Assembly: GCF_932276165.1 (NCBI RefSeq)
Contig: NC_063994.1
Coordinates: 9,052,001-9,116,000, forward strand
Direction of reading: 5' to 3'
From: Plutella xylostella
Lineage: Eukaryota; Arthropoda; Insecta; Lepidoptera; Plutellidae
Length of the DNA: 64,000 nucleotides
Both the position numbers and the translations under genes were made by a program. The notes under the pieces are model-generated. The model was not told the DNA's origin and ran no database searches. It worked only from the letters and a program-made list of their open reading frames with translations. Positions 15,001 through 24,519 of this stretch are shown one piece after another (within the stretch, counting starts at the first letter, position 1; each line of letters starts with the position of its first letter).

Positions 15001-18000
15001 TACTGTAACATCCACTGTTAATTATATAAGAAGAAATGGACTCACTCACCGTCAGTTCCAAAAGTTTTTGGAAGATCTGGAGGCTGATTATGGTGACGTG
15101 GTTTACTACTGTGAAGTGAGGTGGCTGAGTCGAGGTGCCGTTTTAGAACGGTTTTTTGATTTGAGAAAAGAAATTGGAAACTTCATGGAGATGAAAGGAA
15201 AGCCAGTGGAAGAGCTTACTAACAAACAGTGGATTATCGATCTTGGTTTTTTAACTGATTTGACTAAGGAACTGAACCAGCTCAACAAACGTTTGCAGGG
15301 AAAAAATAAATTGATTTGCGACATGTATTCAGATGTCAAGTCATTTGAGATGAAACTGAAACTGTTTATCAAGCATATTGATGAAAAAAAGCTTGACCAT
15401 TTTCCCAATTGCAAGAAAGCCGTGGAAGAAGCTGGAAATAACTTTGTGTGGGAAAATATCACAATGAGAAAAGTGTTAGCACAACTACAAACTGAGTTTG
15501 TAAATCGATTCACCGATTTTAAAAAGAGCTCCCTTAACATGGAAATATTCCAAAACCCTTTTGGAATTGATGTTAGTGAGGTACCAAGCTACTTGCAAAT
15601 GAATATTGTAGATTTGCAAAGTAATAGCCAACTTAAAACTGCATTTAAAGAAAGCACAGACTTGATACAATTCTATGGAGGTTTGAGCTCTGAAAACTTC
15701 AAAGAATTGAAAAAGTTTGCTCAGCAGATAATAACTATGTTTGGTAGTACATATTTGTGTGAGCAGACTTTTTCAGTACTCAACTACCGCAAAAATAAGA
15801 ATTGTTCGCGGTTAACGGATGAACATTTAGAAGCGATACTGCGCGTTTCTACTACTAAAATGAAAGCAGACGTTAAAAAACTTGCAAGTCAAATGCAGCA
15901 GCAAAAATCGCACTAGTTATTTTTATGTTTAATTTATGATTATTTGTTAGTTTTAGTTATTATCTGTATAGTAATTCAATTAATATAGACATGATTGTAT
16001 GAAGATATATGCGTTTTATTTGAAATACATGCCCGAACCTATAGATATAAAAATAAGTGCGGCCCGCACTGAAACTCTGGCAACTTAAGTGGCCCTGCTA
16101 TAGCAAAAGGTTGCCGACCCCTGATGTAGATGGTCGCGGACTAAGTACCTGTGCTTTTTATTGTAACGATTTTTCTGGACTTGGTTTAAACCCGGAACCA
16201 TATTTTTATAATACAGGGTGTCCACTCAGAATGCTCCAAAAAATTCCCTGACTTTTCCCTGACTTTCCCTGACCATTTCACCCGCCACCAGGACCCGAGG
16301 TGTGCGGGGTTGCGCAGCCGGAATTACGAGTCCGGCTGTTTGGACCAGGGTACTACGGGCGTCCGGATCTCGAGCCCTCCACTAGCTTGCTAGTGGATCC
16401 GGACTTGGGTATGGATTCGTAGTGGCATGTGGTTAGCTACAGGGGGGGACAACGTTCGTCTGCCCGGTAAGCTTGTCACCGGGCGTCTCCCCCGTGCGCA
16501 GCTAGTGGCTCAAGTAGCGGTTTAGGACGAGGGCCGTTGATGCGAAAGAGTCACGGGGCACGTGAGTTTCCCTTATAGTTGGTCCTAGGACTGACATCTC
16601 CGGTGCTTGACTGGATATCAAGAAGTGCGTGAAGGATAGCATGCGCCGGCCGACCCAGCTGAGTAGGCTCCATGGGTAGACATGTAGGTCTGCATGTCGG
16701 GAGGTGAGCGCGCATTACAGCTCCGGTACCAGAGTGGAGATCTGGCAAATGGCTTCTCCATTGTCCCTAGTGTGGATCCCAAACACGAGTGCTCCGGATG
16801 GAGTACGGGAAGTGAGCGTGCCATCAACAGCTCCGGCACCTGTCAGGACATCAGGGAGGGGTCTCACCACCCCGAGGCGACTCTCCTTGTGAGTACTGTG
16901 GCTATACGCTGCAGCGGCTAGATCCACTGCTCCATGGATCCCTGATGTCAGACTGCCGTCTGACTGAAGGTATAGTGCCTGTTGTTTATGACCAAGTCGT
17001 CGGGAATTACAGGCACTATAAAACAATACGTAGTTTAGAAAACGGGTATCATGACCATTTCAGAATTTTTCCCTGACCAGAGATCAAAATAAACAAAAGC
17101 TTGATTTGAAAGTTTTCCGTTCATTTACTTCACACTTATTAAAAAACTTCGACTGCGTAAAATATTTATACAGGGGGCTGTAAAAAGTGTATATCATGCT
17201 GAAAGAGACGAACGTGACTCAGACAGGTCATTTAAAAAAAACATAAAATAAAAAACTTGCAATTCCATACAAACTTTCAGGTCGGGTTTTTCGGATTTTT
17301 CATCACAAACTCCTAAAACTCTTAAAACAAAAGTTCTTCAGAATGGCAAGCTGTGTCACACTCTTTTGAAAGAAAATGAATTAAGGGTACATCTTTTTAC
17401 TATTTAACAAAGTATGAACTGAGTCTGGAATCTGGCTAAGGAGATATTTATTTTATGACTTATTTTTTTTACGTTTAAAATAGAAGAAGAAAAATAATAA
17501 CTATTAAAGGAAATAACTACAAAAAAATGCTTTACTAGTCATTTTTCCATGACTTTCCAGGTGGCCCATCAATTTCACTGACTTTCCCTGACCACCTTGA
17601 GCTTCCCTGACTTTTCCCTGACAATGACGGGGCCTTTGTGAAATGGTGGTAGATGACTATCGACAAATAATTGTAAAATTTTACGTCGATTAAACCATTT
17701 GAATTTGAATTTATCCCTGACTTTCCAGAAAGTGGACACCCTGTAATATGTAAGACTGATGGAGTTCAATAGTAGTTAAGCGACAGATAGCCTCTAATGA
17801 TAAGTAGACTTGGTACTTACAGATCGCGTGTAGTTGTCGCCGGGCGGGTACACCGCCGACCCCAGGTTGACCGCGCGCGCTCCGATCGACGAGCGGACGA
17901 AATCCAACACCTGGAAACAATTAAATATATCTTGATTTAGGTATAGGCATTGTTATAGAGGCAGGATTGTATAAATAGGTACGTTTGTTTGTTGAAGGCG

Positions 18001-21000
18001 TTTCTTTCAACCATCATCGGTGTCAGTTAATACTTAATAGGTACTTATTGGTAATCGACTTCTCACGATGGGTGCCTCTCCCAAGGAACGTCGCATCATT
18101 GTCGAGCGCGGCGGGGGCCTCCCACGCTACGAAGGATAGTATATTATCTGCTATCCAGATCAGAGATAAATCTATGTATATCTTTACCTCGCAGATAAAG
18201 AAACAAAAGAAAATGCGCCACTTTTTAAACCCCCTTATGCAATAGCCACCACGTCATGTTCCTATCGTTTCTTTATCTGCGCCCGTTATAATGAACCTCC
18301 TGCTGCCGCTACACGGGTTCGTTATCCATGTATCTACATGTATAAAAGTGCCCTCGGTGATGACCATACAAACCGAGCATTGGATCGCGTTCAAGGAAAC
18401 CCGACGCATGCCTTGCCGAGGCGTGCGACAGGTGGATACACGGCTTATATGACTTACATCGTGCACGTTGCTCTTGTTGAGATGGAAGACCTGCCCGAAG
18501 CTGGCGGCCGCGAGCTGCTGGTACACCTGGTAGTGGGGACGGGCCAGGTCCTCGCAGTGGCCCGTCAGGATGAACACTATCTGCGGACAGAGAAGTAATA
18601 TACAGGGTGTTGCAAAAGGGTGTACTAAGCCGAAACCTTGATTTCATTTTCAGGCTTAGAAATAACATGCTACGTTCGTTTCGGCTTAGTATACCCTTTT
18701 TGCAACACCCTGTAGATAAGCTACGACAGTAGAGAATAATTACAAATGTCGAACAGACTCACCTTAAGCTTTGGTTTCCTAGGCTAGGAAAGCGGTGTCG
18801 TCATGTAGCGGCCGTAAAGGCCAATTCACCATATCAATGTTGGAAACGATTATATACATATCCATAGCTTAAAAAATTTGGTTTAGGAGGGTAGGTTATA
18901 TGGATTTAAATAAGAAACACAATTTTAACTGTTTTTATTTCATTTAAATACTAACATACAATAACAATATACACCTAGATTATATCCTTGCTTCGCATCA
19001 ATAAACCACCTCTGTATTTCAAAGCATTTTGCATTACTTACTGTACCCGCTATTCTTAATGTGCTTATGAGCCTGATTAAATATTATTCATACATAATTC
19101 GGTCACATCTATATTTTGAAATTTAATAATATCTGCCTCAGCCAGGAAGCTTACTTTAGACCAGACCTTTCACAGATTAGTCAGTTCAGTACTCACAGCT
19201 TGTTAAAGTTACAAATAAACTTGAATCTGGCAAATATGAAATAATTACTGTAGTATTTTTACTAGTTTTTGTTTTGCAAGAGTAGGGATACTTCATTTAT
19301 AAGCCCAAGTTGTTTTTCTATAAGCTCATTGTACCGGAAACAGTCTGTCTCTGCCAGCAGCATGGTGCGGGACTCTGCCATTTTAGACTTTGCTTCCACC
19401 ATCTGTAAAATACAGGAGCAGCATTAGTTGAAGATCATTTTCTGTTTGTGAATCAACATATTATTATTCTTTTATTTATAGGAAAGTAACAGCTACACAT
19501 TATACTTATATTAAAGATATATGAGAGCCAATAAAAATTTAATACTTTTAGATTAATTTCACTAGGCTAAGCCCCTGTTTCACAATGTCTGGTTAGTCGC
19601 TACCTGTCGGATAAAATACATGCTGTCACTCTCTGTTATTATTTTTTAGACAGTCAGGTAGCCACTAACCAGACATTGTGAAACAGACCCATAGTCTAGC
19701 CTCGCCATTTAAAACCCTACTCTATATTTTAAAATAGGTGAAATGCTACATCACAGTTAATTTATTTTTATATAATAATAATAAATTATATCATAACTTA
19801 CTTTAGTAAATAGATCCACATCCTGGCACAGGTGCTCAAACTTGGCCTCCAACTCCATGTTTCTTTCATCTCGTCCAGTATTCTTGATATTTTTAAGATA
19901 AGTGAGTCGCTTATTCACCAAGTTCAGACTGGAAGCATGCTGCTCTAGATCACTACTGAAGTCAAGGTCTGTAAGACCAGGTTTTAGGTTGAATACTTCA
20001 GCTTTCCTATCGATTTTGGGTAAAGAGTCTAATACAGACTTTAGTTGAGACAGGGTTTGGTCGATGTCCACTTCGCAGTCGTATAAATGAGACATATCGG
20101 GCAGCAGGAGCCGCGGCGGACCGCACTCTAAGAACTTTGTGATTTCGTCGTGTTGGGCCAAGTCACTGTTCGTGTTAGACGGCTCCGCATCTCTAGGGGT
20201 CTGTATAATCGAAGCTTCGGCGTACATTTTCTGTATTTGCTTCATAAAGTTCCGCGAATCTTCGATGTCGGAGTCGAGGTCGGCTGACAGGGTTTTCAGC
20301 TCGTCCAGTTTCCCCGATTCCGCGACATACGTCGCAAAGTCGCTGTAGATTCGATCTCTCGCAGCCATTTCCACTAATTTAAGTTTTAATGGTAAATTTA
20401 TTTTAGTTTTAAGACTTGTTTTATTTTATTTGTTTACACTTTACGTCGCAACCGTTTTGAATTGAATTGAAATTTTATTTATGGCAATCTGTCGGGTGTG
20501 CCAACAATTTCTGCCAGTATCATGTCATGACACTGCATGTGTATTTATTTGAATTGTAATTTATTGAAGGTAGATCTTGAAAACTTTACGAATGTATATA
20601 AATAAATAAACATAATAGATAAATACATATTATATATAGATAGATCTATACTACTATTTGAGGAATGGAGTTATAACTTGATTTTGTTGTTAACAATGAA
20701 TTTACTAATAGCGATGATAAAATTAGGATCATGAAAATTTAATAACAACTGATGAAAGTTTATTGGAAGAGGAACTTTGATTTTATATAGGTATGGATAT
20801 AATGAGTCTATACCAAAAATGGGGCAATTCAGGAAAACATGATCTAGAGTCCCCTCGTCCTGTCCACACTCACACATGGCGAATCCCGTTGTTTTATTTT
20901 ATTGAGAAAAGCAGGAGAGCAACAATGACCCAAACGAATTCTGCACAAGATGGAAACAATTAATTTAGGAAGATTTTTAAATTTAAAAAACCACGGTCTA

Positions 21001-22598
21001 TGAGGAACCTTCGGTTGAATGGAGAAGTACAATCGGCCCTTGAGCCGGCTTGATTTCTCCCATTCATGTTGCCAGATAGTCAAACTATCCTTAGCTGGGA
21101 GGCTAAGGAGGTCATAAGTGGGGATTTGGAAATATTTTCGGTCACTGCTGGCATCTGAAGAAGCTCTTTTTGCTAGCTGGTCTGCGTATTCGTTGCCTGG
21201 TATACCAGAATGACCTGGGATCCATACCAGAACAACTCTAAGACTTTTATCGTTACACCTTCTAAGGCAGTCTTTAATGTGCAATGTGTAACTACAGTGG
21301 GTTTTACTTTTAAAAGGACATTGTGTTAGAGTTTGTAAGCAACTCAAAGAATCGGTAAAAACTACAGCCCTATCAATGTTATGGGCTTCGATAAAAGTAC
21401 AAGCTTCCAGAACAGCTACACACTCCCCCGTGTAAACGGAGATTTCTGGGGGGCAAACAAACATTAATTCTATTTTTGAGTTTTGATAGTAGACTGCTAT
21501 CGCAACCGTTTTGTTTTCAAAATTTGAGTCTGACACTGACAACTACAACGTTCTGTGATTTGTCTGTGACAGTCAACTGACAGCTGACAATACACGGAAC
21601 CAACCGGAAGTTGTTACCACACAGAGTAATTTTATTGTAACCTCAGAATAACAAACGTATTTATACGCTGGGATGTACCGGAAATTATTATTCTGAGCTA
21701 TACCATAAGTTTTTTTTTTTATGAACATGCAATGAGTTTACATCTATACAGCCATAAATATACTTACTTGACTCTGCTTTCTCTGCACAGCATCAAGCAC
21801 TTCAGGCAGGATCCTATGATCACCGGCTGTAGCATCCGTTAGTACATAAATGTAAGAGCGTGGCAGACTGACTTTCAATGCCATCAGAATGCCGCCCAAA
21901 GACTTCTCAGGGCAGTCTCCTCCACCCCGTATTCTTATCACGTTGAGGGCTGATTTGAATACTTCTTTGTCTTGCGTTACTGTTGGTGGCCCTACCACTA
22001 AAATGACGAGACATTAGTTAGCATAAGGATTGTGCAGGCACTTTAGTTAGAAGCTATACGACTGAGAAAAACGCCGAGACAGATGGATGATCTACCCCTG
22101 TGGGTAGACTTGTCGTATACAGGAATAAATACACTTCTCTGGTTTTTTTGGTTCAATAACCATATTACTGCAGAAATCATCACATGAGTCAAAGAGGAGA
22201 GGGTTCACTATATATCTTCGATGCCTCCTAGAATAGAACGTGTCAATGATAAAATTCCACCCCATTTAGGCTTGTAGAACTTTTTTAAAGTTAAGAAAGG
22301 TCAGTTACGCTTCCGAGAAAATATAAAGTATCTACCTACTATAGAAAGTAAGCTTACCTGGATCATTGAAAGGCACAAACACAAAGTTGGAAATGACATC
22401 CCTGTGTTCGAGGGCCGTGTCCAGAATCATTTCCGCCCCCTCTCTCAGCTGTTCCAAGTCATCGTGCATGGACCCTGTAGTATCAAACACGAACACCAAA
22501 CTACTTCTCTCATCGTTCATACCCACATGTTTAGATTCGACAAAATAAATAACAGTTGCCACTATTACAAATGTTAATAAAAGTAAGTTTTTATACAT
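1..22598 (-). CDS. Hmcn: Hemicentin-like extracellular matrix protein, N-terminal part (13 exons, continues past the left edge)
   Basis: Exons read on the minus strand: 22598-22358, 21997-21768, 18580-18458, 17910-17821, 13075-12938, 12419-12257, 10792-10608, 2811-2739, 2442-2301, 1780-1659, 1275-1039, 740-471 and 155-1 (cut by the edge). All joins keep frame and have GT-AG ends, giving about 723 residues. Residues 1-22 are a hydrophobic signal peptide. A von Willebrand A domain follows, with the metal-site motif DTTGS at 39-43 and a second site TDATAGD in exon 2. Exons 5-7 carry the conserved hemicentin linker (EPEAGTWSLSVGS in exon 6). From exon 9 onward come Ig domains with Cys/Trp pairs, for example DAGAYSCHAHN in exon 10. 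Signal peptide, one vWA and a long Ig series is the hemicentin architecture; the known family is secreted and acts in basement-membrane adhesion. Exon 6 was not obvious; it was found because exon 5 (phase 0) and exon 7 (needs one base) did not join. The C-terminal part is outside the window. Confidence 0.85.
873..1004. repeat. MITE, family with ends ACAGGGTGTTGCAAAAAGG
   Basis: Both ends are present as inverted repeats (left AGTGTTGCAAAAAGGGTATA, right TATATCCTTTTTGCAACAC) with AAGCCGAAACC/GGTTTCGGC inside. Related copies in this window: 2074-2160 (left end), 18602-18714 (complete), 53850-53977 (right end). Confidence 0.75.
1349..1553 (-). repeat. tRNA-derived SINE
   Basis: The minus strand starts with a tRNA-like head: A box TAGCTCAGTCGG and B box GGTTCGAATCC in correct order. 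It continues with the unrelated body and the GTGAGGAAACCTGCA tail common in Lepidoptera, ending in a GAT repeat. It lacks a clean tRNA fold and is not a tRNA gene. Confidence 0.8.
2074..2160. repeat. MITE left-end fragment (same family as 873-1004)
   Basis: ACAGGGTGTTGCAAAAAGGG followed by AAGCCGAAACCTACGTG; no matching right end nearby. Confidence 0.6.
2580..2640 (+). repeat. Tail fragment of the same SINE/LINE family
   Basis: Contains ACGGTGAAAGAAAACCTCGTG and GAGGAAACCTGCGCATC, matching the tail of the SINE at 1349-1553 in the opposite orientation. Confidence 0.6.
3588..3810 (-). repeat. tRNA-derived SINE
   Basis: The minus strand shows a B box GGTTCGATTGCC next to GACTACTGAGCCGATGG, then a body containing the GCCCGCCCCCTATTACATTG segment known from lepidopteran repeats. 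The tRNA head is truncated near 3800. Confidence 0.7.
3917..4069. repeat. MITE with about 70-bp inverted repeats
   Basis: ACCCCCTTATTCATAGA at the left pairs with TCTATGAATAAGGGGGT at the right; arms include TAACTAATAAACTGTTTTGTC and its complement. The short loop is AAAGAACGATTTG. Confidence 0.85.
5067..5373. repeat. Near-perfect 65-bp inverted repeat around a copy of the element end
   Basis: Bases 5067-5131 reappear reverse-complemented at 5309-5373 with at most a base or two of difference. The loop (5132-5308) is the same sequence as the right end of the neighbouring element (9796-9965, other strand), including its TATA box and initiator. The unit is therefore a folded-back duplicate of an element terminus. 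Confidence 0.7.
5246..5288 (+). promoter_or_regulatory. Core promoter (TATA + initiator) in an element end
   Basis: TATATAAATAG is followed about 25-30 bases later by CTCAGTTG, matching the arthropod initiator TCAGT. Spacing fits a Pol II start at the A of TCAGT. The same pair recurs on the minus strand near 9795-9835. Confidence 0.55.
7969..8110. repeat. MITE, GGTCACTTTATATGACG family
   Basis: Inverted ends around an internal AAAAACGAACTTTC / GTTCGTTTCTCATC pair. A related shorter copy is at 57298-57386 (GGGGCGGTAACTCTATATGACG). Confidence 0.5.
8660..9095. repeat. GC-rich minisatellite, units of 51 and 58 bp, seven or more copies
   Basis: Units begin GCNGCGATGCAGGT at about 8665, 8722, 8773, 8862, 8913, 8971 and 9029 and contain CGGTGGCCAGGGC and GACCGGGTGTA blocks. 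Two unit lengths alternate. Long ORFs exist in most frames on both strands because stops are rare in this sequence, so none is taken as a gene. Confidence 0.8.
9531..9840 (-). promoter_or_regulatory. Core promoter, leader and short ORF at the right end of the 4.6-kb element
   Basis: On the minus strand TATAAATAG (about 9826-9834) is followed by TCAGTTGG near 9797-9804, then an ATG opening a 32-codon ORF (MAQCSHGSRRLRSNG...) that ends in TGA near 9665. A possible splice donor CCGTGAG|TAAAA lies near 9573. This looks like the 5' end of a transposon transcript whose coding part is lost. Confidence 0.5.
10290..10578. repeat. MITE with GGGAACTGTACCCGTAT ends
   Basis: Left GAACTGTACCCGTATTACG and right ATGATACGGGTACTGTACC are inverted; internally TTCGAAAGTGCTGTCAA recurs. 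It lies 30 bases from the donor of hemicentin exon 7. Confidence 0.7.
10975..11105. repeat. MITE with TGAAAATGGCGG arms
   Basis: Left GAATAAAGAAACTG...GAAAATGGCGG and right CCGCCATTTTCACATTATTTA are inverted. Confidence 0.55.
11207..11446. repeat. Partial duplication of hemicentin exon 6 end plus adjoining intron
   Basis: This segment matches 12148-12289, which contains the last 33 bases of hemicentin exon 6, its donor and the start of the next intron. The copy ends in the same AGCGGTCTGCTATTCCCC. It is interrupted by about 85 bp with inverted ends (CAGAGAAA...TTTCTCTG), a small MITE at about 11332-11392. The hAT remnant sits between the two copies. Confidence 0.6.
11455..12089 (+). pseudogene. 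Remnant of a second hAT transposon (C-terminal transposase end)
   Basis: At 11490-11633 the plus strand encodes the hAT C-terminal dimerization motif (SVPCERAFSKAGYI...RTRLTTTKVSQLMFLN) ending in a stop. About 450 bp of AT-rich sequence follows, ending with CTTATTCTCATCTCTA near 12089, which looks like a hAT terminal repeat. The front of the element is missing. It is a different family from the complete hAT at 13380. Confidence 0.7.
12467..12661. repeat. MITE with TAAAGGTGGGTTG ends
   Basis: Left TAAAGGTGG...ACTGACCAACGTTAC and right GTAACGTTGGTCAGTATCCA with CCTTTA are inverted repeats of about 40 bp over 195 bp. Confidence 0.7.
13380..16123 (+). mobile_element. Complete hAT-superfamily DNA transposon, 2744 bp
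   Basis: Terminal inverted repeats begin CAGGGGTCGGCAACC at 13380 and end GGTTGCCGACCCCTG at 16123. The flanking 8 bases ATGTAGAT are duplicated exactly (13372-13379 and 16124-16131), the hallmark of hAT insertion. Both subterminal regions are rich in GCGGCCCGC-like words, likely transposase-binding sites. Inside is one uninterrupted transposase gene. The element lies in hemicentin intron 4, on the opposite strand. Confidence 0.95.
14105..15916 (+). CDS. hAT transposase, intact, 603 residues
   Basis: The start is the ATG at 14105; a 5' UTR intron is likely, with donor GAG|GTAAGTA near 13862 and acceptor GTTACAG ending at 14089. A BED-type zinc finger lies near residues 35-65 (CLICQ...LKRHYDTEH). 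The DDE-like core shows D in LAMDESTDVSD, D in TTDGGKNMSG, the conserved VRWLSRG, and the C-terminal dimerization domain with CEQTFS, which supplies the glutamate. The type resembles proteins annotated in animals as GTF2IRD2-like or ZBED-like transposases, from the family as I know it. No stop or frameshift is seen, so the source may still be active. Confidence 0.92.
   Translation: MASRKRKIEEEKRVFNELWTELYFFIEFKGKPLCLICQKSISAVKEYNLKRHYDTEHKAKFDCLEGEIRKRKISTLKSSLQSQQNIFKVVADNSESNVRASYRVAEILAKSGRPFTDSELVKECALAIAEEICPEQKKIFENLCLSARTFTRRTEDLGANLCEQLRDKAQSFDCFSLAMDESTDVSDTAQLLIFVRGIDENFTVYEELVKMCSLKGTTTGEDLFHHVEKALNSLQLSWEKLTSVTTDGGKNMSGQNKGVVGRIISKVKDSGSTVPLIFHCIVHQEALCSKVISWKEIVDTVTSTVNYIRRNGLTHRQFQKFLEDLEADYGDVVYYCEVRWLSRGAVLERFFDLRKEIGNFMEMKGKPVEELTNKQWIIDLGFLTDLTKELNQLNKRLQGKNKLICDMYSDVKSFEMKLKLFIKHIDEKKLDHFPNCKKAVEEAGNNFVWENITMRKVLAQLQTEFVNRFTDFKKSSLNMEIFQNPFGIDVSEVPSYLQMNIVDLQSNSQLKTAFKESTDLIQFYGGLSSENFKELKKFAQQIITMFGSTYLCEQTFSVLNYRKNKNCSRLTDEHLEAILRVSTTKMKADVKKLASQMQQQKSH
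16213..17745. mobile_element. Terminal-repeat element with CCCTGAC repeats, interrupted by another insertion
   Basis: Ends are ACAGGGTGTCCACT at 16213 and AGTGGACACCCTGT at 17745. Near both ends short units of CCCTGACTTTC repeat (16245-16275, 17583-17625, 17714-17727). No transposase gene is seen; it is non-autonomous. A 771-bp foreign piece sits at 16281-17051. Confidence 0.7.
16281..17051. mobile_element. 771-bp GC-rich insertion with 11-bp target duplication and several hairpins
   Basis: TGACCATTTCA is present on both sides (16270-16280 and 17052-17062), so this piece inserted into the surrounding element. An 11-bp duplication without terminal inverted repeats suggests retrotransposition. 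It has strong hairpins: CAGCCGGA/TCCGGCTG near 16317-16341, TCCACTAG/CTAGTGGA near 16378-16398, and TATAGTGCCTG/CAGGCACTATA spanning about 16970-17021. No long ORF or poly(A) is seen. Possibly the structured end of a LINE or a SINE; family unknown. Confidence 0.6.
18602..18714. repeat. MITE, complete copy (same family as 873-1004)
   Basis: Palindromic 113 bp: ACAGGGTGTTGCAAAAGGG at the left and CCCTTTTTGCAACACCCTGT at the right, with AAGCCGAAACC/GGCTTAG arms. It lies a few bases upstream of hemicentin exon 3 acceptor. Confidence 0.8.
19262..20368 (-). CDS. 235-residue protein of two exons, possible augmin (HAUS2-like) subunit, nested in a hemicentin intron
   Basis: Exon 1 is 20368-19802, donor AAA|GTAAGT; exon 2 is 19402-19262, after acceptor TTTTACAG, phase 0. 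The chosen start is the ATG giving MAARDRIYSDF; the in-frame codon two earlier is GTG. The protein is acidic and helical with heptad-like stretches (around DELKTLSADLDSDIED and the last 45 residues), with no signal peptide or membrane segment, so it is probably cytosolic and coiled-coil. A polyadenylation signal on this strand lies near 18934-18939. The length equals my recollection of human HAUS2, and the C-terminal helix (LLAETDCFRYNELIEKQ) is loosely similar, so an augmin role in spindle microtubule branching is possible, but this is weak. The gene lies in the 3.2-kb hemicentin intron 2, same strand. Gene reality is fairly sure; function is not. Confidence 0.7.
19571..19692. repeat. MITE in the intron of the 235-residue gene
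   Basis: CTGTTTCACAATGTCTGGTT at the left pairs with its complement AACCAGACATTGTGAAACAG at the right, with GCTACCTG/CAGGTAGC arms inside. Confidence 0.8.
20650..21545 (-). pseudogene. 5'-truncated LINE fragment: RNase H domain and Cys/His tail
   Basis: The minus-strand reading at 21542-20880 has an RNase H fold: CVAVLEACTFIEA, VVFTDSLSCLQTL and VLVWIPGHSGIPGNEYADQLA. A zinc-finger-like CECGQDEGTLDHVFLNC follows at 20877-20820 in another frame, so one base was lost near 20875. An RNase H at this position suggests an I/R1/LOA-type LINE. It lies in hemicentin intron 2. Confidence 0.8.
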
Positions 22599-22989
22599 TT
22601 TTCGTCTATCACTTCATTCTAAACTTAAATGTTCGCGGAATACTCTGCACAACTACTAAACTTAAATATTGATTTATCAAATAACCTTTGACTGCTCTTT
22701 ACAAGTGGGTTAATAAGGAAATAATCAAAATGTACTTGAGGCTGTTATCTTCTCTGGATATAAACAAACGTTATGTAACATAAGTTAGTGGTTTTGAATT
22801 CAACGTCACTTCAAAATGAAGGCTTAAGAGCCAGCGCTTAATGTAAAAAAATATAATTCCGTAACTACAGGAGCTTACCCAGTAGTAAACTGCTATTAGA
22901 GAAAACATCTTTTATATTTATGGAGAGTTATTAAAACAAAATGTTGATATGCAAACATTAGATACTTTGATAAGTTAAAAAAAAGAAAC
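22599..22989. promoter_or_regulatory. Intergenic region upstream of the hemicentin-like gene
   Basis: About 390 bases between the hemicentin start codon and the probable 3' end of PIG-B transcripts, both genes being on the minus strand. It must hold the hemicentin promoter and 5' UTR unless a further 5' exon exists. I saw no convincing TATA box or other named site; the region is AT-rich. Confidence 0.35.
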
Positions 22990-24519
22990 GCATCTTTAAA
23001 AATAAATCTTTATTTAAAATTCACACATCTCTGTTGAAGACCGTTCACTTAAACTATTGAAAACAAAATAACTTTACCTTAAAACTGCTCAATACGATTA
23101 TCTAGATAAAAATTAAAGACAAAACAACTATAAAGAGATCTTAAAATACTTTGTCTTTAAATAAACTTTGAGCAAGGTAAGTGGTCTCTAAATTTATAAT
23201 TCTCTAAAAAATAGAAGTCTGAAAATCCATTATTTTATAATTAAATGTATTTTTTTGTATATTTTCATATCGGTGGTATTTATCTGTCTACAGAAAGTCA
23301 CAAAATGTTGTTAAAACAATAAGAAAAACTAAATGTTAGTAAATAACATGAAGCTTTGGCAATAGAATTATTATTTTGTTAAATTGTAATGATTTAGGTG
23401 ATATTCTTAATTTATGAATAATGCTAAGCCCATTGAACTATTAGCATGGATTTGTACTTGCATCTTGGCAGATGACAGTCATGGAAGAGATAATAATTAA
23501 TAAAAAATGAGAAAAATAAATAAATTGTATTGAAGTATTGCATGAATTCAATTAATTAACTACCACTAACACACACACGCTAAACTATTGACATACACAC
23601 AAATAGATTGTTTTGTACAGTTGCGATGTAAATATTTCGAGTTTTCTTGAAATTTATCAAAAGTAATTCAGTCAAAATTAAGTATAGTTTACATACTTAC
23701 AGAGAAAATATAAATAGGTAATACAGTCAAGTATTGCAATTATTATAATAATTTTAGTTTATATCTGCTAGCTGTTATAAGTCTGACTATTGCATAGAAC
23801 CAAGAAAATATTTAATCTTATTTCTTACCAATAAAAAATCTACCTTTCTCCCAACTAAGGTATAAAATATAACTTTGAAACAAAATGCAAAAGGAGGTAT
23901 AAAAACTTGGCATTACAAAATTGAGTACTTTGCCACGTGTCAATAGACAATAGTGTTTTTTTATGACAAAGATTTTATTCTTACATCCTACACCGATAAT
24001 CATTTATTTGGCACATACGAGTAGTTGGCACTTTTAGGATTTTTGCGGGGCTTACACGATAAAAGTATAGTCTTATTAAAATAGAGCATGATCTGATTCT
24101 GCTGATTTTGTGTCGTTGTCCGACCAACATAAAAAGCAGCATCCGAACAGCCGCCACTTTAATTATTTCTGGCTAAAAGAGCGGTGAAATTAGTACCAAT
24201 AAGTACCTCGTCGCAATATGTCTTAATCTAACATGGTTACAAATGCACAACTCATTTCTTACTTCATCGTGCAAATCACGAATATTGTCGACTCAAGTCG
24301 AATTCGATAGCAATTTGTATGACATCTTGATCAGCGCCACTGTCGGTAAAGTTAGAAACTAATCGAACCGCCTATCGAATTACTATCGACTAGAGTGGAC
24401 AATACCCGTTACTCCCACACAGTAATCAAATCATACCCGCGTAAAGTGCCAAACAAATGATTCCAGTTCCCATGATTACGTCATCGTTTGATCGTTGGTT
24501 GTTAAAGCTTCTCTAGGCG
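22990..24519 (-). other. PIGB: Probable 3' UTR of PIG-B, about 1.5 kb
   Basis: AT-rich, non-coding on both strands, from the PIG-B stop codon to a minus-strand AATAAA (plus 23009-23014). A MITE lies inside it at 24284-24408. The extent is inferred from the polyadenylation signal only. Confidence 0.45.
24284..24408. repeat. MITE with ATTGTCGACT ends
   Basis: Left TATTGTCGACTCAAGTCGAATTCGATAG (imperfect) pairs with right CTATCGAATTACTATCGACT...GTGGACAATA. Confidence 0.6.

Noticed and set aside
14407..15670. Minus-strand ORFs up to 144 codons
   Set aside because: Antisense to the hAT transposase.
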